Assembly: GCA_963697205.1 (NCBI GenBank)
Contig: CAVONB010000015.1
Location: forward strand, 372,001 to 436,000
Direction of reading: 5' to 3'
Length of the DNA: 64,000 nucleotides
From: CAVONB01 sp963697205
Lineage (GTDB): Bacteria; Pseudomonadota; Alphaproteobacteria; Rhizobiales; Hyphomicrobiaceae
The translations under genes were made by a program, and so were the position numbers. A model generated the notes under the pieces. It had not been told where the DNA came from, did not search any database, and was given only the letters and a program-made list of their open reading frames with translations. Position 1 is the stretch's first letter. Every line of letters begins with the position of its first letter. Shown here piece by piece: positions 44,894-52,921 of this stretch.

Positions 44894-45409
44894 GACCGGC
44901 CTCCCCTCTCGGGAAAGGCGGGGCATGCGCAGTGCATGTTCTCAAAGTTTTGCGCGTCGCGCGCAGGTTGGCGCAGCTTAAAGCGCTGCAACAACGATCG
45001 ATCCGGCCGCGCAAACGCGCGGGGTGCCTGGGTACGCATGACTTCCCCTCACTCGACCCCCGAGCCGCCGGCACCCGGCTCGACTTACTCGTACTCTGCG
45101 ACGGTGCACCCTTCGAGTGGGCGCGTCGAGCCGGTGGCTCGCGCGTCCGTTCCGGTGCACGTCAACGGGGACAGGCACACCTGCGCCCACGTCTTAGGCC
45201 GTACACCCGGTCTCGACACTCCCCTTGTCGCAAACTAGACAGAGTGTGGTTGGACTACAACGGGAATCGGACCGAAATTGGTCCGTGCCCCGAGCCGGAA
45301 AAAGCAGCGGCGCTCCGACATCGCGGTGGCGGCTGCTGGCGGGCCGGGCGGGACAGAGCCGGTCGCATGCTGGCGAGCGCGGGGCGTAAACTTCGGGAAG
45401 GGATGCTGA
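44894..45409. other. intergenic region without a gene
   Basis: About 515 bases between the Sel1-like gene and NnrU, which are read in opposite directions away from this region, so it should contain both promoters. Short inverted repeats occur (for example GGCCGCGCAAACGCGCGG near 45004), but no convincing gene, terminator or known motif was found. Long frames through it are composition artefacts. Confidence 0.4.
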
Positions 45410-45997
45410 ATGCTGACGCTGATCGCCGGACTTCTGGTTTTCTTCGCCATCCACGCCGTGCCAATGGATCGCGACATCCGCCAAGGCCTCGCTGGCCGGC
45501 TGGGCGAAGGGCCCTACAAGCTCGTGTTCTCGGCGGTGGCTGCGCTCGGCCTCGTGCTGATCGTGATGGGCTACCACAAGCTTCAGCTCAATCCAGGCAA
45601 GAACCCGCAGCTTTGGGATCCGCCGCTGTGGCTGCGTCATGTCACCTTCGCGCTGATGCTGCCGGCGTTCGTGCTGTTGGTGGCGGCCTATGTGCCGAGC
45701 CGCATTCGCACCGCGGTGAAGCATCCGATGGTGGCGGCCGTGAAGATCTGGGCGTTCTCGCATCTGCTGGCGAACGGCGATCTCGGCTCGGTCGTTCTCT
45801 TCGGCAGCTTTCTGGCGTGGGCGGTGATCGACCGGATCTCGCTCAATCGGCGCGGGGCCCTCGGTCCGCTGGGTGCGGCGCAGGCGACGTCGCTGGTCAA
45901 CGATGCGGTCGTGATGGTGGTGGGCATCGCGCTCTACCTCGCCATGTTCCTCTGGGGGCATCCCGCGTTGATCGGCGTGCCGCTGGTGGCGAGGTGA
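45410..45997 (+). CDS. nnrU: NnrU-family membrane protein
   Basis: A 195-residue membrane protein with about five to six hydrophobic segments (MLTLIAGLLVFFAIHAVPMD; LVFSAVAALGLVLIVMGYHK; VTFALMLPAFVLLVAAYVP; VMVVGIALYLAMFLWGHPAL) and the family pattern GLAGRLGEGPYKL near residue 28 and HLLANGDLGSVVLFGSFLAW near 118. NnrU was named in denitrifiers, where it is linked to nitric-oxide reductase gene clusters, but the exact role is unknown and family members also occur in non-denitrifiers. Its stop overlaps the MOSC start (GTGA), indicating coupling. No nor or nir genes are in the window. Confidence 0.86.
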   Translation: MLTLIAGLLVFFAIHAVPMDRDIRQGLAGRLGEGPYKLVFSAVAALGLVLIVMGYHKLQLNPGKNPQLWDPPLWLRHVTFALMLPAFVLLVAAYVPSRIRTAVKHPMVAAVKIWAFSHLLANGDLGSVVLFGSFLAWAVIDRISLNRRGALGPLGAAQATSLVNDAVVMVVGIALYLAMFLWGHPALIGVPLVAR

Positions 45998-46503
45998 GCA
46001 CGGTCGCCGAAGACGTCGGTCGCGTCGCCGGGCTCGCGCGGCGCAGCGCGCGCCGGGCGCCAATGGAGACGGTGGTCGAGGGCGTGGCGGCGACGGGCGG
46101 TGGCCTCGAGGGGGACCACAAAGGCCTGAAATTTCCCCGCCGGGGGCTGACGCTCCTGGCCATCGAGGACTGGGAGGCAGCCGTGGCCGCGCTTGCGGAC
46201 CTGGCCGGGCCGGTGCCGCTCGACTGGACCGCGCGGCGTGCCAACGTGCTGGTTCAGGGCCTTGCGCTGCCACGGTCAAAAGGGGCGATCCTGCGTCTGG
46301 GGGCGGTGACGGTCACGGTGACCGGTCAGACGGTGCCGTGCCGGCGCATGGACGAAGCGCATCCAGGATTGCTGAAGGCGCTTTATCCGAACTGGCGCGG
46401 TGGGCTGACCGTGCAGGTTACGCAAGGCGGTGTCCTGCGCGTCGGGGATCCGGTGTCGGTGGTCTTTGCGCCAGCCTCGCGAGAGGTCCGACTGCCGGGC
46501 TGA
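45994..46503 (+). CDS. MOSC-domain protein
   Basis: About 169 residues, GTG start at 45994 overlapping the NnrU stop in GTGA. The MOSC (molybdenum cofactor sulfurase C-terminal) beta-strand fold is seen as GGLEGDHKGLKFPRRGLTLL, WTARRANVLVQGLALPRSKG, and the cysteine-containing VTVTGQTVPCRRMDEAHPGL followed by NWRGGLTVQVTQGGVLRVGD. Such free-standing proteins may transfer sulfur to molybdenum cofactor or related substrates; the conserved Cys is present. Coupling to NnrU is a specific clue that the two act together. Confidence 0.87.
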   Translation: MSTVAEDVGRVAGLARRSARRAPMETVVEGVAATGGGLEGDHKGLKFPRRGLTLLAIEDWEAAVAALADLAGPVPLDWTARRANVLVQGLALPRSKGAILRLGAVTVTVTGQTVPCRRMDEAHPGLLKALYPNWRGGLTVQVTQGGVLRVGDPVSVVFAPASREVRLPG

Positions 46504-46747
46504 ACCCGGTTCGGATCGCGCCGTCGACGACCTGTGCCGCTTTTTCCCAGCCGCAGCCGGCTTCGCCATGCAACCAGCGTTTGCATCGCGCGTGACCGCG
46601 TGCGATCAGCTGATAGAATTGCGCGTGCGAGTCGCGTCGCGCCGGCGCTGGCCGCGCGGCATCAGCCGCGGGCTGCGCGATCCGACGACAGCGGTCTATC
46701 GGGCTCCGTTCCATCCGGCGGTCCCGATTGCAGATCTGGAGCCGACG

Positions 46748-48181
46748 ATGTCCGAAACCCCGCCCAAAGACCCGAGCCACCCGGTGGCCGATCCGCGCGA
46801 CTATGTGCAGGACGGCGCCGTGCTGATCGGCGTCGCCAAGCATGGGCGGGAGATGTGGCCGGAAGTCATCGAGCTGAAGATGGCCAACCGGCACGGGCTG
46901 GTCACGGGGGCGACCGGGACCGGCAAGACGGTGACGCTGCAGGTGTTGGCGGAAGGCTTTTCGGCGGCCGGGGTGCCGGTGTTCGCAGCCGACATCAAGG
47001 GCGACCTGTCGGGCATCGCGGCGGTGGGCGAGCCCAAGCCGCATCTCGTCAAGCGGGCGGAGGAGATCGGCCTCGTCCGCTACGGCAACACATCGTTTCC
47101 CACCGTGTTCTGGGACATCTTCGGCGAGAATGGCCATCCCGTGCGCACGACCGTGCAGGAGATGGGACCGCTGTTGTTGTCGCGGCTCTTGGAGCTGACG
47201 GAACCGCAGGAAGGTGTGCTCAACATCGCGTTCAGGTGGACGGAGGACGAGCGGGCTGCCGGCGACGAGCGCATGGCGATCCTCGACCTCAAGGACCTGC
47301 GCGCGGTGATCGACGAGATGGGCAAGCGCGCCAGCGAGCTGCGCTCCAAGTACGGCAACATCGCGCCGCAGACGGTGGGTGTGATCCAGCGCCGTCTCTT
47401 GGTGCTCGAGGAGCAGGGCGCGGATTTCTTCTTCGGCGAGCCGGCGCTCGACATCAATGATTTCCTGAAGATTGCGCCGGACGGTCGCGGCATCATCAAC
47501 GTGCTGGCGGCCGAGAAGCTGATGAACACGCCGCGGCTCTACTCGACCTTCCTGCTGTGGCTATTGTCGGAGCTGTTCGACAAGCTGCCGGAGGTGGGCG
47601 ACCTGGAAAAGCCCAAGCTCGTGTTCCTGTTCGACGAGGCGCATCTCTTGTTCGACGGGGCTTCGCGCGCGGTACTCGACCAGGTGGAGCGCGTGACGCG
47701 GCTGATTCGCTCAAAGGGTGTGGGCGTCTACTACGTGACACAGAGCCCGGCCGACGTGCCCGACCGCGTGTCGGCGCAGCTCGGTAATCGCATCCAGCAT
47801 GCGCTCAGGGCCTTCACGCCGAAAGAGCAGAAGGCGATCCGGGCGGCGGCGGAGACGTTCCGGGCCAACCCGGATATCGACACCGAGCGGGCGATCCAGG
47901 AGCTGGGCGTCGGCGAGGCGCTGGTATCGGTTTTGCAGAACAAGGGCGAGCCGTCGATGGTGCAGCGCACGCTGATCCGGCCGCCGATGTCGCGCGTGGG
48001 GCCGCTGAAGGCGGACGAGCGCCGGGCGCTGATCGCGGCGGATGCCGCCAATGTCGACAAGTACGCCAAGCGGCTCGATGCGGTTTCGGCCCATGAGCGG
48101 CTGAACGATCGCAACACGGCCGTCGGGCAGGTGAAGGACAAGCTGCGCCGGTTCGGCAATCTATTCGGCTTGAACCGTTGA
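46748..48181 (+). CDS. HerA-like AAA+ ATPase (DUF853 type)
   Basis: About 477 residues from ATG 46748, with GGAG upstream. The HerA/FtsK-like ATPase core has Walker A LVTGATGTGKTVTLQVLAEG near residue 53 and Walker B LVFLFDEAHLLFDGASRAV near 291, plus VGVYYVTQSPADVPDRVSAQ (sensor region) and the characteristic NIAFRWTEDERAAGDERMAI and GNRIQHALRAFTPKEQKAI. In this bacterial branch there is no NurA partner and the role is not fixed; members are soluble and may translocate DNA or remodel protein complexes. An upstream extension of the frame (to 46430) overlaps the MOSC gene and has no similarity. Stands alone. Confidence 0.9.
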   Translation: MSETPPKDPSHPVADPRDYVQDGAVLIGVAKHGREMWPEVIELKMANRHGLVTGATGTGKTVTLQVLAEGFSAAGVPVFAADIKGDLSGIAAVGEPKPHLVKRAEEIGLVRYGNTSFPTVFWDIFGENGHPVRTTVQEMGPLLLSRLLELTEPQEGVLNIAFRWTEDERAAGDERMAILDLKDLRAVIDEMGKRASELRSKYGNIAPQTVGVIQRRLLVLEEQGADFFFGEPALDINDFLKIAPDGRGIINVLAAEKLMNTPRLYSTFLLWLLSELFDKLPEVGDLEKPKLVFLFDEAHLLFDGASRAVLDQVERVTRLIRSKGVGVYYVTQSPADVPDRVSAQLGNRIQHALRAFTPKEQKAIRAAAETFRANPDIDTERAIQELGVGEALVSVLQNKGEPSMVQRTLIRPPMSRVGPLKADERRALIAADAANVDKYAKRLDAVSAHERLNDRNTAVGQVKDKLRRFGNLFGLNR

Positions 48182-48336
48182 CGGCGCAACTGTGCTATCC
48201 GATGTGATGTGAGGCGATTCGCGCGCGGCGCGTCGTTTGCGGCCGGAGGGCACGTCGGCAGCGCGCGGATCAATCGGGACTGAGGCTCCTTCGCGACACG
48301 GTTCGCGGGCGGGCCGTGACGACGAGGAGCAGGACC

Positions 48337-48645
48337 ATGGGATTCCTTCCGGGCGTCCGCTGGCGCAAGACCATCACCATCTTCCCCGGCGTGCGCATCA
48401 ACCTGAGCAAGTCAGGTGTCAGCACCAGCATCGGCGGCAAGGGTGCGACGATCAACGTCGGTAGCACCGGGCGGCGGATGATCACGCTGGGCATACCGGG
48501 CACCGGTCTCAGCTATCGGGTGCCGCTGGGCAGTGGCGTCATCATCCTGCTGGTCGCGGCGATCGTGATCGTCGGCCTGGCCTACCTGATCGCGCCGGAC
48601 ATGGTGCGCGCCGCGCTGCACTGGTGGCAGCCGAAGTGGTTTTGA
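48337..48645 (+). CDS. DUF4236 membrane protein
   Basis: About 102 residues with ATG 48337 preceded by GAGGAG. The N-terminal ~65 residues carry the DUF4236 motif GVRWRKTITIFPGVRINLSK followed by SGVSTSIGGKGATINVGSTG and TLGIPGTGLSYRVPLG. A hydrophobic helix follows (GVIILLVAAIVIVGLAYLIA) and a short tail ends WWQPKWF. The domain is of unknown function and often sits at the N-terminus of small membrane-attached proteins. Stands alone, about 155 bases after the HerA-like gene. Confidence 0.85.
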   Translation: MGFLPGVRWRKTITIFPGVRINLSKSGVSTSIGGKGATINVGSTGRRMITLGIPGTGLSYRVPLGSGVIILLVAAIVIVGLAYLIAPDMVRAALHWWQPKWF

Positions 48646-48647
48646 TT

Positions 48648-48804
48648 GTTTGCGCTCACGGCGCGTAGTGCCTCCGCGGGGGCGGGCTTTCTTTTGGCGG
48701 TTCGGTTGCCCACTGCGCAACCGCGCCCGGCCGTCGCGCAGTCGCGCTCTCGATCGCCGCGCGGTCGGCCAGAGGCACGTCTGTCAGTTTGCGCTCACGG
48801 CGCG
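48648..48804. repeat. dispersed repeat related to the tRNA-side tandem array
   Basis: An 18-base direct repeat (GTTTGCGCTCACGGCGCG) occurs at 48648-48665 and 48787-48804. The first copy is followed by TGCCTCCGCGGGGGCGG; the 15-mer CCTCCGCGGGGGCGG and the preceding CGCTCACGG are shared with the 116-bp units at 135-426, which begin CGCTCACGG and continue to CCTCCGCGGGGGCGG at the same spacing. The segment between contains further GC-rich inverted repeats. A third look-alike was not found. Confidence 0.6.
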
Positions 48805-48888
48805 CGGCGTTGATTGCGATCAAGGTCGACCGAGGCCGGTTCGCGCGAGTGTTTGCGAGACTTCGGCCGCACCGGGAGGCTCAACCCA

Positions 48889-49305
48889 ATGATCTCCGTT
48901 CCCTCGAAGGGCAACCCAACGCGGTCGTGCGCACGGCTGGCGGTGTTGCTGATGGCCGGGTGCGTGTCCGGCTGGCTTGCGGGCGGTTCGCCTGCCGTGG
49001 CGCAATCAAGGGAGCAGGACGCCTTCGTTGCCAAGGGCCAGAAACTCGCCGCGGAGCGTTGCGGGCGGTGTCACGCGGTGACAGAGACGGATCACAGCGC
49101 GCACCCCAAGGCGCCGCCGTTCCGGCTGGTGGTGGAGCGCTATCCCAGCGAGAACCTGGCCGAAGCGCTGGCGGAGGGGATCGTCGCCGGGCATCCCGAC
49201 ATGCCGGTGATCGTGCTGCAGCCCGACGAGATCGAGGCATTCCTGGCGTATCTCGATAGCCTCGGGACGGATGCGAAGGCGGCGCGCGGTGCGAAGGTGA
49301 AGTAA
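48889..49305 (+). CDS. periplasmic class I c-type cytochrome
   Basis: About 138 residues from ATG 48889 (GGGAGG upstream). Residues 1-39 form a signal peptide (SCARLAVLLMAGCVSGWLAG, cleavage after AVAQ). The mature part has a single heme motif ERCGRCHAV near residue 58 and a likely axial methionine in AGHPDMPVIVL; QPDEIEAFLAYLDSLG closes the fold. It is a small monoheme electron carrier. Next to NnrU/MOSC and the YHS gene it could serve a respiratory or detoxifying enzyme, but none is adjacent. Confidence 0.88.
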   Translation: MISVPSKGNPTRSCARLAVLLMAGCVSGWLAGGSPAVAQSREQDAFVAKGQKLAAERCGRCHAVTETDHSAHPKAPPFRLVVERYPSENLAEALAEGIVAGHPDMPVIVLQPDEIEAFLAYLDSLGTDAKAARGAKVK

Positions 49306-49512
49306 GCGGGGCGAGGTGTTTCTCCCGCCGTCTGATTGTGACCCACTGCGTTTTTGTTCCGACGTCAGCTTTTGACGGTAGCTATTCTCAACTGCGGACA
49401 TGGCGCAACGGCAAGCTGACCTTGACCGCATCGAGACTGCCGCCGCCAGCAAGCACGAACACGGTTTTCGGTCTCGTCATCCGTGCGCTAGCGTCACTCG
49501 ACACCTAACTTA

Positions 49513-50013
49513 TCACTGCGCGGGCAACGCCTTGACGCGGGGCCAGTTTGAATCACCCTTTTTGATGTAGTCGGCAGCTTTTGCAGCCCAGCTCTTGGCG
49601 ACAGATGCATTGTAGTTGACGAACAAGCGCCCATCGATGACGTGCCATGCCTTTGGATCGGCATCGGCCTTGTAGCCCTGGGACGCTGCATAGGCGCAGT
49701 AGCCGCCGTACTGGGGCAGGTAGCGCGCCGGTGTCGCCACGAAGGTGTCGCGATGTGCGGCCGAGGAGAACCGGTAGGTCGCGCCTTCGTGCGCCGCACT
49801 GAACTCGGTCTTGCCGGCGGTCGCCTTGCCGAGGGCGAAATACGCAACCGGATCGTAGCCGCGCAAGGCTAGGTTCTGCTTGTCGAGGTTTACGTCCGCG
49901 ATCGACTTCGACTGGTAGGCGACAGCGTGGGTCGCGATGCCGGCGACCGAGACGACCAGGGTGGCGATCGCGGCCGGCGCGAAGCGGCGTGTCGACAGTG
50001 GGTTTACGGGCAT
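49513..50013 (-). CDS. exported YHS-domain protein
   Basis: A 166-residue protein with a signal peptide (APAAIATLVVSVAGIATHAV). The mature region contains the YHS core in the form KQNLALRGYDPVAYFALGKA, followed by FSAAHEGATYRFSSAAHRDT, YLPQYGGYCAYAASQGYKAD and DPKAWHVIDGRLFVNYNASV. The conserved 'G-Y-D-P-V-A-Y' and 'P-Q-Y-G-G-Y-C-A' are as in secreted YHS proteins suggested to bind metal or act in metal/redox balance. Minus strand; the catalase-family remnant lies upstream, and they may once have been neighbours in an oxidative-stress set. Confidence 0.85.
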   Translation of the reverse strand: MPVNPLSTRRFAPAAIATLVVSVAGIATHAVAYQSKSIADVNLDKQNLALRGYDPVAYFALGKATAGKTEFSAAHEGATYRFSSAAHRDTFVATPARYLPQYGGYCAYAASQGYKADADPKAWHVIDGRLFVNYNASVAKSWAAKAADYIKKGDSNWPRVKALPAQ

Positions 50014-50731
50014 GGCGGCCTTCCTAGTTGTGACGAAGGTAGCAAGAGCGTTTTACGCAGTGTTGGTGGCAGTTGCTTGCTTCAATCGAAACTTCGCACA
50101 GACGGATGCAATCGTTAAGCGTTCACGAATATGTGTCGCTCAGACCGATGGCGCCGAATGCGGGAGCACGTGAGGGGGCACGTACTCCCACACGGCATCA
50201 GAGGTGACCGCTGATTGAGATGGCATAAGCGGGCGACCGCGCCAGAAACAGTGTGTCGTCCTTCGGTCCTTCAATGCCCTTGGCCAGATTGGTCGGATCG
50301 AAGATGGCTTCGTCGCGCCGCTCGTCTTTCTCAACAGCATTGATCGCCAATATGCCGAGCGTGACCGTCGGCCGTGCATCCTCCAACGTCCATTCACTTT
50401 GCTTCAAGGAGTTGTTGGCCGCCCGGTTCAAAGTGGCAGCTGCGATTGCCCGACCACAAGCACGAACACGCGCTCCGGCCTAGACCGCAACACGCGCAAC
50501 GTCCGCGATCTGCACGTCGTCAATCGCCTAATGGCGTTCGAGAAATGCGTTCCAGTTTTGGCTGGCGAGCGCGCGCCTGTTGTTGCATCGTCGGTGCGTT
50601 CGATACGCTGATGGTTAGCTACGGACGCTCACCCCTCCAATACCTGCCGCGAACAAATGAAGGGCAACTCGGCGAACAACGGCAGCACCTGGCCCTCAGC
50701 GGTCGCGTCGGGGCGCCGGGGTGGGAGACGG
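50014..50731. other. gene-poor region with a catalase-family remnant
   Basis: About 720 bases between the YHS gene and the GMC oxidoreductase with no intact gene. Base composition is a little lower in GC than around it. The one recognisable item is the minus-strand catalase-family fragment at 50210-50431. Other frames are short and unlike any protein I know. Confidence 0.5.
50210..50431 (-). pseudogene. C-terminal fragment of a catalase-family peroxidase (SrpA-like)
   Basis: The minus-strand frame reads NNSLKQSEWTLEDARPTVTL, GILAINAVEKDERRDEAIFD and PTNLAKGIEGPKDDTLFLAR ending SPAYAISISGHL and a stop at about 50210. This matches the C-terminal end of small catalase-related peroxidases: 'WPEDRP-V-LG-L-L-...-FDPTNL-DGI-.-DDP-L-ARS-AYA-S'. 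Only about 70 residues survive; the heme-binding N-terminal and central parts cannot be found upstream (50432-50731), and the open frame has no good start. So this is a truncated remnant, not a functional enzyme. Confidence 0.6.
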
Positions 50732-52447
50732 TCAACCCTCTGCATCCATCGCGGCGGCGATTTTCTCGCCGACCATGATGCTGGGGATGTTGGTGTTGGC
50801 GCGCGGCACGAACGGCATGATGGAGGCGTCGGCGACGCGCAGGCCGGCGATGCCGTGCACGCGCCCGACGTTGTCGACGACGGCCATGCGATCCTCCGCC
50901 AGACCCATTTTCGCGGTTCCGGCGACGTGGAACGTGCCGGCGATGTTGGACTTCACGTGCTCGGTCAGGCGCGCCTCGTCGGCGACCAGGGCCTTGATGT
51001 CGCCGATGCCGCTCGTCAACGCGGCGAGCATGCGGTCGCTCATGGCGGGTGCTACGTCGAGCAGGCGCGCGATCGCCGCCGTCTTGTAGGCGTTCTGGGC
51101 GTTGAGCTGGTTCAGCTTGCGCAGCCGGTCGGTGTAGCTGACGGGGAACGGCTTGCCGCCGAGCTGGGCGACGGCGGGCGATGTCAGCATCTCGGCGGCC
51201 AGCCGGAAGCCGGCCACCATGCGCTTCAGGTCACGCTCGTCGTCGAGGAAGTTGCACTCGACCAGCGGGGGTAGCTGCGGATCGGCGGACACGAGCGAGA
51301 CGGTGCCGCGTGAGAACGGCTTCCACAGCACAGGACCGAAGTTGCCGATCTGGGCACCGAGCTTGTTCCAAGACGACTTCGACTGGATGTTGATGATCAT
51401 GTCGGTCGGCGGGCAGCCGGGGACGCCGGAGGAATAGCGGATGGTCGAGATCTGCAGCGAGCGCAGCGCGTCGGGATGACGGTGGGGCTTGCGCAAGTGC
51501 ATGCCGATGAACATCACGGGGTGGTTCATCAGGTTGGCGCCGACGCCTTCCAGGCCGTGACGGACGGCGATGCCATGCTTCGTGAGTGCTTCGGCGGGAC
51601 CGATGCCGGCGCGCATGAGGACGGCGGGCGAGCGCAGCGCGCCGCAGGCGAGCACGGTCTCGCCCGCGCCGAAGGTCCGCCGCGAGCCGGCGTGGTCGAC
51701 CTCGACGCCGACCACCCGGCGGCCGTCGAAGCGCAGGCCCGTCACCAGCGCGCGGGAGAGGATGCGCAGGTTGGGGCGGGCGCGCACGTCGCGGGTGAGA
51801 TAGGCGATGGCGCTGGAGGCGCGTTTGTCGGGCCAGTTGCTCATGGGCAGCGCGCAATAGCCGTCGCGGAAGTCGCCGTTCATGTCGTCGATTGCGGGCA
51901 TCTGACGCTCGGCGGCGAACTGGGCGACAGCCTTGGCGATGGGGGTCCATTCGGCGCGCGGGGTGCGCCGGATCGGTACGGGGCCGGATTTGCCGTGTCG
52001 CTCGCCGTCGAAGTCGTGGTCGCTTTCCAGCTTGTTGAAGAACGGCAAGACGTCGTTCCATGACCAGCCGCGCGCGCCCATGCGCTCCCATTCGTCGTAG
52101 TCGTCGGGGATGCCGCGCAGCGCCACCATGCCCATGACGGCGGAGCCGCCGCCCATGATGCGGCCCTGGTCCATGGTCACAGCGGGGGAATTGTCGCGGC
52201 GGCGCCAGTGAACGGTCTGGCCGGGCCACATGTAGGACTTGTTGTAATAGGAGGCGGGGTAGACGTCGCGGACGTCGGCCGGCTCCTTGCCGGGGGGCGT
52301 GTCGCGACCGGCCTCGATCAGCAGGACGGAGCGGCTGGCACGCTCCGACAGGCGGGCGGCCAGCGTGGCGCCCGCTGCGCCGCCGCCGACCACGATAACG
52401 TCGAACCGGCCGTCGTCGGCACCCTCAGCTTGCGCTACGTCCGCCAT
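50732..52447 (-). CDS. GMC-family flavin oxidoreductase (choline dehydrogenase-like)
   Basis: About 571 residues from ATG 52447 (GGGAGA upstream; a GTG at 52465 is also possible). FAD-binding motif DVIVVGGGAAGATLAARLSE near residue 15 and VLLIEAGRDTPPG; GRIMGGGSAVMGMVALRGIP near 108; the second signature TVLACGALRSPAVLMRAGIG near 260; the catalytic His in IAGTFHVAGTAKMGLAED near 515 and Asn in PRANTNIPSIMVGEKIA. The family oxidises alcohols to aldehydes. Choline dehydrogenase itself would normally lie next to betaine genes, which are absent, so the substrate is open. It is separated from the divergent GGDEF-EAL gene by about 475 bases. Confidence 0.92.
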   Translation of the reverse strand: MADVAQAEGADDGRFDVIVVGGGAAGATLAARLSERASRSVLLIEAGRDTPPGKEPADVRDVYPASYYNKSYMWPGQTVHWRRRDNSPAVTMDQGRIMGGGSAVMGMVALRGIPDDYDEWERMGARGWSWNDVLPFFNKLESDHDFDGERHGKSGPVPIRRTPRAEWTPIAKAVAQFAAERQMPAIDDMNGDFRDGYCALPMSNWPDKRASSAIAYLTRDVRARPNLRILSRALVTGLRFDGRRVVGVEVDHAGSRRTFGAGETVLACGALRSPAVLMRAGIGPAEALTKHGIAVRHGLEGVGANLMNHPVMFIGMHLRKPHRHPDALRSLQISTIRYSSGVPGCPPTDMIINIQSKSSWNKLGAQIGNFGPVLWKPFSRGTVSLVSADPQLPPLVECNFLDDERDLKRMVAGFRLAAEMLTSPAVAQLGGKPFPVSYTDRLRKLNQLNAQNAYKTAAIARLLDVAPAMSDRMLAALTSGIGDIKALVADEARLTEHVKSNIAGTFHVAGTAKMGLAEDRMAVVDNVGRVHGIAGLRVADASIMPFVPRANTNIPSIMVGEKIAAAMDAEG

Positions 52448-52921
52448 CGGTCGTTTGTCTCCCACTTACGTTTCTCTGGGTCCCCTATAGCACGTCCGTT
52501 GCCAGCGGAAGTGTGCCGGGGGGCGGGCCGATCTGGTGCGGGGTGCGGGCGGCCTGGTCGACGGCCAGCCCGGGCGGCCGGATCTGCGCGGATCGGCTCG
52601 GGTTGGGTTCGGGCGTGCGGGTCTCAGCGAACGGGCAGGGGCGGCCGGGCAGGGGTGCGGTCCCGAAACGCTGCTTATTGTAACGAAATGCCAACGATAC
52701 GATTTACGAGTTCTGCGTCTTTTTCGCCTATATCCAATGGCAGCCTTTGACGGAGCGTCGCGGTGTCCAGGCGGCCCGCGATCGGAGATGCCACGTCCGA
52801 TGCCGTGTGCTTTCGAGCGCCGGCCGACGCTTCCAGCATGATGCGCGAGGGTCCCGAGCGCCGCTAGCGGTTTGATCGCCGCACGGCCGTTTCGCGCAGC
52901 ATCTGTCGAGGTCGTCCGGAT
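52448..52921. other. intergenic region without a gene
   Basis: About 475 bases between two divergent genes (GMC oxidoreductase and the GGDEF-EAL protein). It contains an AT-rich stretch near 52675-52735 (CGATACGATTTACGAG, TCTTTTTCGCC) that is a likely promoter zone, but no clear -35/-10 pair or operator was defined. No convincing gene. Confidence 0.4.

Noticed and set aside
44932..45993. Long frame leading into the MOSC gene
   Set aside because: Overlaps NnrU in another frame; the GTG at 45994 in a GTGA overlap is the real start.
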